Below are positions 7,912 through 16,789 of a stretch of 64,000 bases of DNA, piece by piece. A program made the translations under genes and the position numbers. This stretch comes from Paenibacillus plantarum (GTDB lineage Bacteria; Bacillota; Bacilli; Paenibacillales; NBRC-103111): assembly GCF_013141695.1 (NCBI RefSeq), contig NZ_WHNY01000092.1, positions 124,001-188,000 of the forward strand. The letters are read 5' to 3'. The notes under the pieces are model-generated. The model did not search any database and was not told where the DNA came from. It worked only from the letters and a program-made list of their open reading frames with translations. Each line of letters begins with the position of its first letter. Position 1 is the stretch's first letter.

Positions 7912-9024
7912 TTAATAGGCTATTCTCTTCGCCTTTAGAAATGTTTTTTTCCAATAAGCTTTATCAATATTGCTGATTTGTACCCCATTCTTCGGCTCGG
8001 GGGAGGCATGAAGCATCTTCATGTTTCCAATGTAAATCCCTACATGACCAACGGTTTTGTTCGATTTGAAACGACCTGGCACGTAGAAAAACATCAGATC
8101 CCCTTTGCGTAACGACTTGCGAGAAACCAAATTACCTTTAGTACCTTGTTGCCGAGCTACCCGCGGCAGTTTAATATTATATTTCCCATAAATATATTGG
8201 GTAAATGTCGAGCAATCAAATCGTCCTGTTTGGGGATATGGGCCCGTACCAAATTTATACTTTACGCCCATATAATTTTCCCCTTTATTAATCAATGCAT
8301 TAATATCGATATTCTTCAAAACCGGCATAACGTCATTTTGATCATTTGGCGACCATACTTGTAGATCATGCTGGGTCTGAATAGGCATCCCTGCAGGATT
8401 TGCACCTGTCCCGTTGCCTTTGAACGGATCTGTAGGATCATCTCCGAAACTCAACTCTGGTGAGTTATCATTCGCACTTGCTGGGTCATCTTCATGTTCG
8501 ATGATCGCAATGGGCGAAGCATGAATAATGACGTCCCCTTTTCGAACCTCGTACGACATATCATCTTGAAATAAGTCAGCTAAGTCCGAGACAGGTAAAT
8601 AAGCCGTTCCGCCCTCTTTCACTACCGGTTGGCTTAATTGAATATCCGCCCCATCCTTCATGGCTTTTTTCGAGTTCATGATCAACTCAAAGTTAGCATC
8701 ATTGTCCCCTAAAATCAGTTTGCCTTCAGAATCTTCCCATTCAGACTGGAATTTAAGTGTTTTGATTAAATCTTGAGCAGAAACATAATTGACGTTCCCA
8801 ATTTGTTTCATCGGTAGGACTGCATCATTGCTTGCTAGCGCAATGATATCTTTGCCCGCTTGTGACATACTCTTCGTAACCGAATTGCCGGAGCCAGTTA
8901 AACCTGTCGGGCTTTGCGACGGAGCTACACTTGGTGGGCTCGCATGATCCTTCCCACAAGCAGTCGAAATCGCCAGCATGACAATCACGCTTCCTATTGC
9001 CGGTATCTTTAGCTTATTCCACAT
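7912..9024 (-). CDS. NlpC/P60 cell-wall peptidase lipoprotein
   Basis: 370 residues. The start is ATG 9024 with AAGGAG ten bases upstream; the longer frame from 9051 would contain that site. The N-terminus is a lipoprotein signal ending near AISTAC-GK (lipobox less typical at -3). Residues about 75-180 resemble the copper-amine-oxidase-N/stalk beta domain common in Paenibacillus surface proteins (VNYVSAQDLIKTL, TAYLPVSDLADLF). The last 130 residues are an NlpC/P60 domain, a cysteine peptidase cutting gamma-D-Glu-diamino acid bonds in peptidoglycan: catalytic Cys in RFDCSTFTQYIYG, His in VGHVGIYIG and a polar third residue near LHASPEPKNGV. It acts outside the membrane. It is a single gene with its own terminator. 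Confidence 0.85.
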   Translation of the reverse strand: MWNKLKIPAIGSVIVMLAISTACGKDHASPPSVAPSQSPTGLTGSGNSVTKSMSQAGKDIIALASNDAVLPMKQIGNVNYVSAQDLIKTLKFQSEWEDSEGKLILGDNDANFELIMNSKKAMKDGADIQLSQPVVKEGGTAYLPVSDLADLFQDDMSYEVRKGDVIIHASPIAIIEHEDDPASANDNSPELSFGDDPTDPFKGNGTGANPAGMPIQTQHDLQVWSPNDQNDVMPVLKNIDINALINKGENYMGVKYKFGTGPYPQTGRFDCSTFTQYIYGKYNIKLPRVARQQGTKGNLVSRKSLRKGDLMFFYVPGRFKSNKTVGHVGIYIGNMKMLHASPEPKNGVQISNIDKAYWKKTFLKAKRIAY

Positions 9025-9208
9025 GAAATTCTCTCTCCTTATGGGACACATTATTATCCTTTATAGAGTGAGACAAGTGGCATGCAAATATGCAATCCGT
9101 TCGTTCAAACGGGCTTGGCGTTTGTTGGAAGTAATGAAATCTGTATGAGGTGTACGTCGTATAAATGTGGAATAGATACATATATTTGTTCAAGGAGGAG
9201 TGATGATA

Positions 9209-9634
9209 GTGGGTATTTTTAGTGGATTACTAGGAAATTTATCCGAAGTTCCTGTTGAGGAGCTTACGAGACAGTATGGTACTTATCTCATGCCAAATGA
9301 AGTCATCTCTACAGGGTTTAAACTTGTTCGGGATTCATTCTTAATCACTGACGAGCGCATTATCCTGATTGATCATCAAGGTGTCACTGGCAAGAAAACG
9401 AAAGTCTCCACGATTGATCTAGATGCCATCTATGAGGTATCGATGGAATCTGGCGGTACAGGGTTTGATGACAGCGAGCTCATTATTCATTCCATAACCT
9501 CACCTTATTACAAAGCGAATAACATTACGACGGCAGCTTATCGTTTTGAATTCAAGAAAAAGTTTAATATCCAATCGTTATATGTGGCCCTCCAATCGGC
9601 AGCGACACAGAATCGTAAGCGAATTAACGGATAA
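9209..9634 (+). CDS. Bacterial PH-domain protein (bPH family)
   Basis: 141 residues when started at GTG 9209, ten bases behind AAGGAGG; GTG 9200 and ATG 9203 lie too close to that site. The beginning MGIFSGLLGNLSEVP is typical of the family, which has a pleckstrin-like beta sandwich (FLITDERIILIDHQGVTGKKTKV, DLDAIYEVSMESG, YRFEFKK). The molecular role is unknown; members are small cytosolic proteins of Bacillus and Paenibacillus. The gene is alone, facing the suf operon across a shared terminator. Confidence 0.8.
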   Translation: MGIFSGLLGNLSEVPVEELTRQYGTYLMPNEVISTGFKLVRDSFLITDERIILIDHQGVTGKKTKVSTIDLDAIYEVSMESGGTGFDDSELIIHSITSPYYKANNITTAAYRFEFKKKFNIQSLYVALQSAATQNRKRING

Positions 9635-9640
9635 CATGCG

Positions 9641-9678
9641 AAAAAGCGTGCCAGAGAAAACTCTCTGGCACGCTTTTT
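9641..9678. terminator. Bidirectional terminator between the PH-domain gene and sufB
   Basis: Perfect 17-base arms (AAAAAGCGTGCCAGAGA and its complement) around the loop AAAC, with A and T runs at both ends. It ends both convergent transcripts. Confidence 0.92.
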
Positions 9679-9688
9679 TATTGGGAGA

Positions 9689-11086
9689 TTAACCGATAGA
9701 CCCTTCCATCTCGAACTTAATGAGACGGTTCATTTCCACGGCATATTCCATCGGAAGTTCTTTGGTGAATGGCTCGATGAAGCCCATAACGATCATTTGC
9801 GTCGCTTCTGCTTCTGTAAGACCACGGCTCATGAGGTAGAACAATTGATCCTCAGATACCTTGGATACAGTCGCTTCATGCTCAAGCGTAATGTTATCGT
9901 TCAAGATTTCATTGTAAGGAATTGTATCCGAAGTGGATTCGTTATCCAAGATCAACGTATCGCACTTGATGTTAGCTTTGGAACCTTGGGAGTTACGTCC
10001 GAAGGAAGCCAAACCACGGTACGTTACTTTACCGCCATGCTTGGAGATCGACTTGGAAACAATCGTCGATGTTGTATCTGGTGCCAAATGTGTCATTTTC
10101 GCGCCCGCATCTTGATGTTGTCCTTTGCCTGCAACAGCGATGGAAAGAACCATCCCTTTAGCGCCGCGGCCTTTAAGAACAACTGCTGGGTACTTCATTG
10201 TCAGCTTGGAACCGATGTTACCATCAACCCATTCCATTGTAGCTCCTTCTTCTGCAACCGCACGTTTGGTAACGAGGTTGTAGATGTTAGGTGCCCAGTT
10301 TTGGATGGTTGTGTAACGAGCACGGGAGTTCTTCAAACAAACGATTTCTACTACAGCGCTATGAAGCGAGTTCGTGCTATAGATTGGAGCTGTACAGCCC
10401 TCAACGTAATGTACGAAGCTATCTTCGTCCGTAATAATCAACGTACGCTCGAATTGACCCATGTTCTCGGAGTTAATACGGAAGTAAGCCTGTAGAGGCA
10501 CTTCACATTTCACGCCTTTTGGTACGTAGATGAAGGATCCACCTGACCAAACTGCGCTGTTCAATGCTGCAAATTTGTTGTCAGCTGGCGGAATGATCGT
10601 TCCGAAATATTGTCTGAACAACTCCGGATATTCACGAAGAGCTGTGTCTGTATCTGTGAAGATAACACCTTGATCTTCAAGCTCTTTTTGCATGCTGTGG
10701 TAAACAACCTCAGACTCATACTGTGCAGATACTCCAGCAAGGAACTTTTGCTCTGCTTCAGGGATACCAAGCTTGTCGAACGTTTCTTTAATTTCTGTAG
10801 GAACTTCTTCCCACGTTTTACCTTGCTTCTCGGATGGACGAACATAGTATTGGATATCATCGAAATCCAAATCATCCATGTTTCCGCCCCAACGCGGCAT
10901 AGGCATTTTGAAGAATTGCTCAAGGGATTTCAGACGGAATTCCAACATCCATTCTGGTTCGCCTTTAATTCTTGAGATTTCTTCAACGATTTCACGAGTT
11001 AAGCCTTTACCGGATTGGAAAATGGATTTGTGCTCATCTCTAAAACCATATTTGTAATCTTCTAAATCTGGCATTTGTTTCGCCAT
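9689..11086 (-). CDS. sufB: Fe-S cluster scaffold protein SufB
   Basis: 465 residues, ATG 11086 behind AGGAGG. Core subunit of the SufBCD scaffold on which Fe-S clusters are assembled. Family blocks: YKYGFRDEHKSIFQSGKGL at the N-terminus, WSGGSFIYVPKGV, PLQAYFRIN, GQFERTLIITDE, the beta-helix region, and NIKCDTLILDNES with the conserved Cys, followed by SDTIPYNEI. Length is as expected. It is the last gene of the sufCDSUB operon, 63 bases after sufU. Confidence 0.97.
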   Translation of the reverse strand: MAKQMPDLEDYKYGFRDEHKSIFQSGKGLTREIVEEISRIKGEPEWMLEFRLKSLEQFFKMPMPRWGGNMDDLDFDDIQYYVRPSEKQGKTWEEVPTEIKETFDKLGIPEAEQKFLAGVSAQYESEVVYHSMQKELEDQGVIFTDTDTALREYPELFRQYFGTIIPPADNKFAALNSAVWSGGSFIYVPKGVKCEVPLQAYFRINSENMGQFERTLIITDEDSFVHYVEGCTAPIYSTNSLHSAVVEIVCLKNSRARYTTIQNWAPNIYNLVTKRAVAEEGATMEWVDGNIGSKLTMKYPAVVLKGRGAKGMVLSIAVAGKGQHQDAGAKMTHLAPDTTSTIVSKSISKHGGKVTYRGLASFGRNSQGSKANIKCDTLILDNESTSDTIPYNEILNDNITLEHEATVSKVSEDQLFYLMSRGLTEAEATQMIVMGFIEPFTKELPMEYAVEMNRLIKFEMEGSIG

Positions 11087-11149
11087 GGTTGATTCCTCCT
11101 TAACGTTCTCTTACTTCCTTATCGTTAACCTATTCCACCCGCAAATGCG

Positions 11150-11584
11150 TTAGTTATCGGTCTTATGAGAATGTTCAATCCCTTTGCGTAGTGCGTTCCA
11201 CGCAAGAGTTGCGCATTTAATCCTCGCTGGGAATTTATTAACGCCCGACAGGGCCTCAATGTCTTCATATTCAAATTCTACAGATTCGCCCTTCATCAAG
11301 CCAGAGAAATCATCAGCCATCTTCAGTGCTTCTTCGATTGTTTTCCCTTTGACAGCATCCGTCATCATGGATGCAGAGGATAAACTAATCGAGCAGCCTT
11401 CACCTGTGAATTTCGCCATCTTAACGATCCCCTCTTCAACTTGCATCTGCAGGGAAATTTTATCCCCACAGGTTGGGTTGTTAAGGTCAATCGTAACGGA
11501 CTCGCCGGACTCAAATTTCCCACGGTTGCGAGGAGTTTTATAGTGATCCATAATTACTCTACGGTATAAATCATCCAATTGCAT
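11150..11584 (-). CDS. sufU: Zinc-dependent sulfurtransferase SufU
   Basis: 144 residues, starting 14 bases inside the end of sufS. SufU receives persulfide sulfur from SufS. The three Cys and one Asp of the zinc site are visible: NPTCGDKIS (Cys and Asp), GEGCSISLSS and RIKCATLAW. The 20-residue insertion that separates SufU from the IscU scaffold is present around LMKGESVEFEYEDIEALSG. Overlap with sufS points to coupled translation of the two partners. Confidence 0.96.
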   Translation of the reverse strand: MQLDDLYRRVIMDHYKTPRNRGKFESGESVTIDLNNPTCGDKISLQMQVEEGIVKMAKFTGEGCSISLSSASMMTDAVKGKTIEEALKMADDFSGLMKGESVEFEYEDIEALSGVNKFPARIKCATLAWNALRKGIEHSHKTDN

Positions 11585-12797
11585 CGCCGAAGTACTCCTT
11601 TGTTTTCAGTAAAGCCGTCACAAGACGGTCTACATCATCTTCCGTATTGTATAGATAAAAGCTTGCACGAGCTGTGCTGCTTTGTTCTAACCATCTCATA
11701 AGTGGCTGGCAGCAGTGGTGACCAGCACGAACTGCAATACCCATGGAATCCAATACGGTTGCTACGTCATGAGGATGAACATCCCCAAGGTTGAACGTTA
11801 CCAGTCCTGCACGATTCGTTGTAGGCCCATATACAGCTAAGTCTGGAATCTGCATCATACGATCCAATGCGTAGTTCGTGAGCTCCACATCATGTTTAAA
11901 TATGTTATCCATCCCAACTTCGGTTAAGAAGTCGATGGCCGCTCCAAGCCCAACTGCTCCTGCTATCATAGGCGTTCCGCCTTCGAATTTCCACGGAAGT
12001 TCCTTCCAAGTCGACTCATACAGATCGACATGATCGATCATTTCTCCGCCAAACTCAACAGGTTCCATGTTATTCAATAAAGACTTCTTCCCATACAATG
12101 CCCCGATTCCGGTAGGGCCACACATCTTATGCCCGGACAGAGCATAAAAGTCACAATCCAAATCTTGCACATCCACCTTCATGTGCGGTGTGCTTTGCGC
12201 ACCATCGACCATGATTTTGGCACCATGCTTGTGGGCAATAGCGGCAATTTCCTTGATCGGGTTGATCACGCCGAGCACATTGGACACATACACAATCGAA
12301 ACAATCTTGGTACGATCAGTAATAGTGTTCTCTACATCTGCAAGGGATATGGATCCGTCTGGCTGCAGCGGAATATATTTTAAAGTGGCGCCTGATTTCT
12401 TAGCAGCTTGCTGCCAAGGGATCAGGTTGCTGTGATGCTCCATCGGTGTAAGGACGATTTCATCGCCCTCACGAAGTACCGATTCAGCAAAGCTAGCTGC
12501 CACAATATTGATAGCGGTTGTTGTGCCTCTAGTGAAAATAATTTCCTGCTCACTGGCTGCGCCGATGAACTTAGCCACTTTGGCTCTAGCTCCTTCATAC
12601 GCATCTGTTGCTCGGGAACCTAGGGTATGAACCCCGCGATGAACGTTCGCATTATCCCACTCGTAGTAATGCTTCAGTGCCTCAATCACCTGAATAGGCT
12701 TCTGGGAAGTAGCAGCACTATCCAAGTAAACCAGCGGATGACCGTTCACGTCTTGCTTCAGAATGGGAAAAAGTTCACGTATCTCGGCAGATATCAT
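11571..12797 (-). CDS. sufS: Group II cysteine desulfurase SufS
   Basis: 408 residues, ATG 12797 overlapping the sufD stop as ATGA. A PLP enzyme that converts cysteine to alanine and holds the sulfur as a persulfide. Seen: VYLDSAATSQKP, EHHSNLIPWQ, MVDGAQSTPH, the PLP-binding Lys in YALSGHKMCGPTG, and the active Cys in RAGHHCCQPLMRW near residue 360. It lacks the extended loop of group I enzymes and works with SufU. Confidence 0.97.
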   Translation of the reverse strand: MISAEIRELFPILKQDVNGHPLVYLDSAATSQKPIQVIEALKHYYEWDNANVHRGVHTLGSRATDAYEGARAKVAKFIGAASEQEIIFTRGTTTAINIVAASFAESVLREGDEIVLTPMEHHSNLIPWQQAAKKSGATLKYIPLQPDGSISLADVENTITDRTKIVSIVYVSNVLGVINPIKEIAAIAHKHGAKIMVDGAQSTPHMKVDVQDLDCDFYALSGHKMCGPTGIGALYGKKSLLNNMEPVEFGGEMIDHVDLYESTWKELPWKFEGGTPMIAGAVGLGAAIDFLTEVGMDNIFKHDVELTNYALDRMMQIPDLAVYGPTTNRAGLVTFNLGDVHPHDVATVLDSMGIAVRAGHHCCQPLMRWLEQSSTARASFYLYNTEDDVDRLVTALLKTKEYFGDAIG

Positions 12798-14089
12798 TGT
12801 CCTAGCTTCCTCTCCACTAAGCTTTGCAGCTGTTCTTCAACGCTCTTAACTGGAATTACGGAAACAACTGGTGCCAAGAATCCGTAAATGATTAAACGTT
12901 GAGCTTCTTCTTTGGTAATCCCACGGGACATTAGGTAGTGAACTTGTTCTGCATTCACTTGCCCAACACTTGCAGCATGACCTGCTTTAACATCATCTTC
13001 GTCAATTAGAAGAATCGGGTTCGCGTCTCCGCGAGCTTTCGGGCTAAGCATCAGGACTTTCTCGGTTTGTTGACCGTTACAGCCTTGTGCGCCTTTTTCG
13101 ATCTTCGTGATTCCGTTGATAATCGCTGTAGAACTATCGCGCATAACTGCACGTGTAATCATATCGCTTGTAGACGCTTTGCCCCAATGAACAGCGCGAG
13201 TCGTCAAGTTTAATTTCTGTTCGTGCGTACCCACACAGATTACTTTCGCATCGGAGTCGGAGCCTTTCCCTTTGAGAATAGATGTCGTATCGGACATCGA
13301 ATTCCCATAGTTCAACTCACCAACAACCCAACCAATACGGGAGTCATCTTCAAGAATCGCACGACGATACGTGAGATCCGTTACGGATGCTTCCAAGCTG
13401 TGAATGGAGGAATAACTAACACGTGCACCTGGTTTTGCAAACACTTCAACGATCCCGTTCTGTACAAGATCTGCGCCGCCAACGGAAGACACGAAGTTGT
13501 CTACATACGTAACGGAACTGAATTGTTCAGCAACGATGAGAACGTGTGGTGCAAACGTAGCTTCTGCATCATCTGCAACAAACAATGCTTGAAGTGGGAT
13601 ATCTACAACAACGTTTTTGGGCACGTAGATGAAAATACCGCCATTCCACAATGCTGCATGCAAAGCTGTAAGTTGATTTTCATTCGCTTGAACAGCCTTC
13701 ATGAAGTATGGCTTAACCAAATCTCCATGCTCACGAACAGCCGTTTCAAGATCTGTGAAAATAACGCCTTGCTGTTTCAAAGCTTCGGAAACTTGATTGT
13801 ACACGATACCGGAGTTGCGTTGCACAATGAGGTTTTCGTTATTCGTTAAGCCTTTGGTCACTTCTGGCAATTCATCCAGTGAACTCAAAGCTGCTTGCGA
13901 TTTATAGGAACCGTAGGCGGAAATGCTCCAACGGTCGATTCTTGTTTTTTCTAGTATAGGTAATTCCAACGAATTCGCTAATGCTACCCCTTCAGTACGA
14001 AGGGCTGTCATCCACTCCGGCTCTTGCTTGCTGCGGGAGAGCTCAGTAACAGCATTAGTATCGATGGAAAGTGTTGTTTTAGTGCTCAT
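12794..14089 (-). CDS. sufD: Fe-S cluster assembly protein SufD
   Basis: 431 residues. The start is ATG 14089 behind GGAGG; the longer frame from 14101 would include the ribosome site. Paralogue of SufB and partner in the SufBC2D complex. Blocks: PEWMTALRTEGVALA, WNGGIFIYVPKNVVVDIPLQ, the Gly/Ser-rich beta-helix and GHAASVGQVNAEQVHYLMSRG with the conserved His, ending in IIYGFLAPV. It lacks the SufB-type Cys. The end overlaps sufS. Confidence 0.96.
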   Translation of the reverse strand: MSTKTTLSIDTNAVTELSRSKQEPEWMTALRTEGVALANSLELPILEKTRIDRWSISAYGSYKSQAALSSLDELPEVTKGLTNNENLIVQRNSGIVYNQVSEALKQQGVIFTDLETAVREHGDLVKPYFMKAVQANENQLTALHAALWNGGIFIYVPKNVVVDIPLQALFVADDAEATFAPHVLIVAEQFSSVTYVDNFVSSVGGADLVQNGIVEVFAKPGARVSYSSIHSLEASVTDLTYRRAILEDDSRIGWVVGELNYGNSMSDTTSILKGKGSDSDAKVICVGTHEQKLNLTTRAVHWGKASTSDMITRAVMRDSSTAIINGITKIEKGAQGCNGQQTEKVLMLSPKARGDANPILLIDEDDVKAGHAASVGQVNAEQVHYLMSRGITKEEAQRLIIYGFLAPVVSVIPVKSVEEQLQSLVERKLGQ

Positions 14090-14142
14090 GATTTCCTCCA
14101 TTTATAAGTATCTTTGACCCTAAGATCAAAGTCTCTCATCTC

Positions 14143-14973
14143 CTAGTACTTCGGCCCTGGTGTGTTCATTGGAACTTTGAATTCTTCCTCGTCTTGACCA
14201 ACAGTCTCATCTACGATGCCAAGTTCTTCTTTGATCCAATCGTAACCTTCCGCTTCCAAACGCTCAGCGAGCTCAGGGCCACCGGATTTCACGATGCGAC
14301 CTTGCATCATAACATGTACAAAATCAGGTTTAACGTAGTTCAACAAACGTTGGTAATGCGTAATGATTAAGAATCCACGCTCTTCACTGCGCATCGCATT
14401 AACACCTTCAGCAACAATACGCAAAGCATCGATATCTAGACCGGAGTCGATTTCATCAAGGATAACGAATTTAGGCTCAAGCAAAAGCATTTGAAGAATT
14501 TCATTACGCTTTTTCTCACCGCCGGAGAAACCTTCGTTCAAGTAACGGTGCATGAACTCAGGGTTCATTTCCAGTTGCTTCATTTTCGCTTCCATTTGAC
14601 GAATAAATTTGATCAAAGAAATTTCGTTACCTTCACCGCGGCGAACATTCATTGCACTGCGCAAGAAGTCAGCATTCGTTACACCAGTGATTTCACTTGG
14701 GTATTGCATAGCCAAGAACAAGCCAGCGCGAGCTCTCTCGTCAACAGCCATTTCAAGAACATCTTCGCCATCTAATGTAACAGAGCCCTCTGTTACTTCA
14801 TATTTCGGGTGACCCATTAACGCGGATGCCAATGTACTTTTACCAGTACCGTTCGGCCCCATGATCGCGTGAATTTCGCCGCCTTTGATTTCTAGGCTAA
14901 GACCTTTCAAAATTTCCTTTCCTTCGATGGTCGCTTTCAGACCCTCTATTGTAAATGTTGATGAATTTGCCAT
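14143..14973 (-). CDS. sufC: Fe-S assembly ATPase SufC
   Basis: 276 residues from ATG 14973, ten bases behind GGAGG; an in-frame start at 15039 lacks a site and would run through the promoter. Cytosolic ABC-type ATPase of the SufBCD scaffold: Walker A GPNGTGKSTLA, signature FSGGEKKRNEI, Walker B FVILDEIDSGLDIDAL, switch ITHYQRLL. The C-terminal 15 residues (EEEFKVPMNTPGPKY end) extend past most homologues. First gene of the operon; 53 bases to sufD. Confidence 0.97.
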   Translation of the reverse strand: MANSSTFTIEGLKATIEGKEILKGLSLEIKGGEIHAIMGPNGTGKSTLASALMGHPKYEVTEGSVTLDGEDVLEMAVDERARAGLFLAMQYPSEITGVTNADFLRSAMNVRRGEGNEISLIKFIRQMEAKMKQLEMNPEFMHRYLNEGFSGGEKKRNEILQMLLLEPKFVILDEIDSGLDIDALRIVAEGVNAMRSEERGFLIITHYQRLLNYVKPDFVHVMMQGRIVKSGGPELAERLEAEGYDWIKEELGIVDETVGQDEEEFKVPMNTPGPKY

Positions 14974-15028
14974 TTTCTTTAAGCCTCCATAATGTTTGAG
15001 TGTACTAGATAGATGACAATCACATGTA

Positions 15029-15067
15029 ATGATTATCACTGATTCTCATTAGAATAATTCTATTATA
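15029..15067 (-). promoter_or_regulatory. suf promoter with Fur/PerR-family operator-like repeats
   Basis: Read on the minus strand: a TATAAT -10 box (15062-15067) with a weak -35 16-17 bases before it. Directly beside and overlapping the -10 is the 7-1-7 inverted repeat TTAGAAT-A-ATTCTAT (15049-15063), close to the PerR consensus of Bacillus. Just downstream is TGAGAATCAGTGATAATCAT (about 15030-15049), which resembles a Fur box. The placement fits repression by iron or peroxide. Which family member binds is inference. Confidence 0.5.
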
Positions 15068-15139
15068 ACTTACTGTAACAAATCAAGAAAGGGCAATTCC
15101 ATGAAAAAGGCGAGCGTTTTGTGAAATGCTACGTGAATT

Positions 15140-15709
15140 TTACGCCAAAGTACGTTTTATTTCAGCAACTTGTGCGGTAAATTCTTCCTCATTCAACACG
15201 GGGGTCATGCCGGAATCATCCGGTACCAATGCCTGCAGTTGTATCCATGATTTGCAGCCAATATAGGCCTGTTCGATCTCAATTTGGATCGGTTGGTTCA
15301 GCGTATAGACCCTTAAAATCATTATATGCAGCGGGTTTTTACGTTTCCACTTCAATCGCTCTTCTGTGAAATTTTCTGTCCAAATATGAAAAGGGAATAG
15401 CTGATTCAGCTTTTCTTGGTCGCTGACTTCGATATCTTCCACCATTCGAGCAAAAGAATTGATTGTTACGTGTGTATCCTGCGCGCTCCAGCTGACCAAC
15501 GTTTCATCGATAATCCCGCGATACTGCTCTTTCAGTAGTTCTTTTCTTTGATGCTCGTATGTTGGATAGAGAAAGAAATCATTCGATTCTACCTGGAAAT
15601 CTCTTGTTTCTTCGACAATACCTCCTTTGCGCATAATAAAAATTTGCGAGCCAGCTTCTAACGCTTTTACCGCAGAGGCCCACTCCTTCAATGCTTTCCC
15701 ATTCCCCAT
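15140..15709 (-). CDS. DUF1802 family protein
   Basis: 189 residues, ATG 15709 with GAGGGG eight bases before. The N-terminal half has the family hallmarks: LKEWASAVKALEAGSQIFIMRKGGI and FFLYPTYEHQ. Function unknown; in the databases the family is widespread in Firmicutes and cyanobacteria. No membrane segment or signal peptide. It lies upstream of sufC in the same direction but is separated from it by the suf promoter, so it is probably its own transcript reading towards suf. Confidence 0.8.
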   Translation of the reverse strand: MGNGKALKEWASAVKALEAGSQIFIMRKGGIVEETRDFQVESNDFFLYPTYEHQRKELLKEQYRGIIDETLVSWSAQDTHVTINSFARMVEDIEVSDQEKLNQLFPFHIWTENFTEERLKWKRKNPLHIMILRVYTLNQPIQIEIEQAYIGCKSWIQLQALVPDDSGMTPVLNEEEFTAQVAEIKRTLA

Positions 15710-15803
15710 CTCGCCAACCCCTCGTTCTCCTCTTTAATCTATCTATTATAAATAAACTTTGTAAGCAAAACAAATGAAGATTGACATTTTTCAGGAAAAA
15801 TAA

Positions 15804-15836
15804 AAAGGAACAGCCTAAAAAATCGGCCATTCCTTT
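15804..15836 (-). terminator. Terminator overlapping the end of the 55-residue peptide gene
   Basis: Arms AAAGGAACAGCC and GGCCATTCCTTT with two mismatches around an A-rich loop; A-rich left flank gives a U run on the minus-strand transcript. Confidence 0.6.
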
Positions 15837-16002
15837 ATTTCTCTGATTCTTTCTCATACGTAACCTGCATTCGGGTAAACTGATCTAGATTATGTTTCAT
15901 TGGATTCGGATCATGGGCGCTGTCGGGAACGTCTGCCTGATACGCAAGGAGTAGGAACATGGTGCCCACAGCAATGGCGAATATGACATTCAGAATTTTC
16001 AT
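15835..16002 (-). CDS. Small 55-residue protein with one N-terminal membrane segment
   Basis: ATG 16002 with AAAGGA ten bases upstream; stop TAA at 15835. The first 20 residues (MKILNVIFAIAVGTMFLLLA) form one hydrophobic segment with a basic start, so the product is either a secreted peptide or a single-pass membrane peptide. The remaining 35 residues are polar (ADVPDSAHDPNPMKHNLD, then a Glu/Lys-rich end). No family recognised. It lies in the gap between dps and the DUF1802 gene with its own terminator. Ribosome site, codon pattern and terminator support a real gene. Confidence 0.6.
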   Translation of the reverse strand: MKILNVIFAIAVGTMFLLLAYQADVPDSAHDPNPMKHNLDQFTRMQVTYEKESEK

Positions 16003-16092
16003 CCATTTCACATCCTTTGAAATCTTCTGTCTCTAGGATAATGGAATTTCATAACGTGAATGTTTGTTCGAATTAAAGATTGTGTAAATTTC

Positions 16093-16551
16093 TCATCCAA
16101 GGAATGATTGCAGCATCCAGCGATGCTTTTCCAAAGAAGTTTGGATCGCCAAAAGCATATCTGATGTGGTATCGTCACTCACTTCCTCACAGATCTGCAT
16201 GCCCGCCTTCAACTCTTGCGTAAGAATCGTGAAATCTTCTATAATCGCTTCAACCATTTTCGTAGCTGTTTCCGTTCCGGATGCTTCCTTTAGCGAAGAA
16301 ATCTCTAAGTAAGCTTTCATCGTAGCGGCAGGTTGACCGCCAATCGCCAATAATCGCTCAGCCAACTCATCCACATGCAACGCAGCCTCATTGTAGAGTT
16401 CTTCAAATTTTACATGAAGCGTAAAAAATTGATTCCCTTTTACATACCAATGAAAATTATGAAGCTTAACGAACAGTAAATTCCAGTTAGAAATTTGCTT
16501 ATTAAGAACAGTTTGAATGGATTGCGTTGAAACTAATGTTGCGCTCGTCAT
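16093..16551 (-). CDS. dps: Dps-family DNA-protecting ferritin
   Basis: 152 residues, ATG 16551 behind AAGGAGGA. Twelve-subunit mini-ferritin that oxidises and stores iron with peroxide and protects DNA. The intersubunit ferroxidase site is visible: LHNFHWYVKG (His), then HVKFEELYNEAALHVDELAERLL has to be read as its parts HVKFEELYNE and HVDELAERLL (Asp/Glu ligands). The C-terminal helix HRWMLQSFLG is typical. No Lys-rich DNA-binding tail is seen. Regulation by PerR is known for relatives, but I could not identify a convincing PerR box here. Confidence 0.93.
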   Translation of the reverse strand: MTSATLVSTQSIQTVLNKQISNWNLLFVKLHNFHWYVKGNQFFTLHVKFEELYNEAALHVDELAERLLAIGGQPAATMKAYLEISSLKEASGTETATKMVEAIIEDFTILTQELKAGMQICEEVSDDTTSDMLLAIQTSLEKHRWMLQSFLG

Positions 16552-16789
16552 TTAAATCCTCCTTCTTTTTGCCTAAAAATCGTCCTTGTACACGCTAATT
16601 TACGTTAATCACGCGGATTTTATGTAAAATAAACGACATTTCTGAAAAGTGTATTTCATGCGGAAACAATTTGTCTTATACTAGGTAAAGACAATTAATA
16701 CTCAGTAAATTAGTTGGAATTAATTCCAATCACTTTAGAGGATGCTTACGAAGTCAGTTTTCTGACGAAAACATTTAGGAGGTTCATTC
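16552..16789. promoter_or_regulatory. Divergent dps/mtnK control region; no SAM riboswitch seen
   Basis: 238 bases between the divergent dps and mtnK genes. It holds a perfect 16-base palindrome TTGGAATTAATTCCAA (16714-16729) and a small hairpin GTCAG-TTTT-CTGAC (16753-16766) shortly before the mtnK ribosome site. I find none of the S-box core motifs (such as GGTGGAGGGA or the GGCCC block) that control mtnKA in Bacillus subtilis. The palindrome shares AGTTGGAATTA with the minus strand of the element before namA. Confidence 0.4.

Noticed and set aside
9797..10495. Long plus-strand frame inside sufB
   Set aside because: Shadow of SufB; Cys- and Phe-rich nonsense composition.
13223..13849. Long plus-strand frame inside sufD
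   Set aside because: Shadow of SufD, no family resemblance and no ribosome site.
15579..15857. Minus-strand frame of 92 codons across the start of DUF1802
   Set aside because: Overlaps the DUF1802 start region in another frame and its composition is not protein-like.
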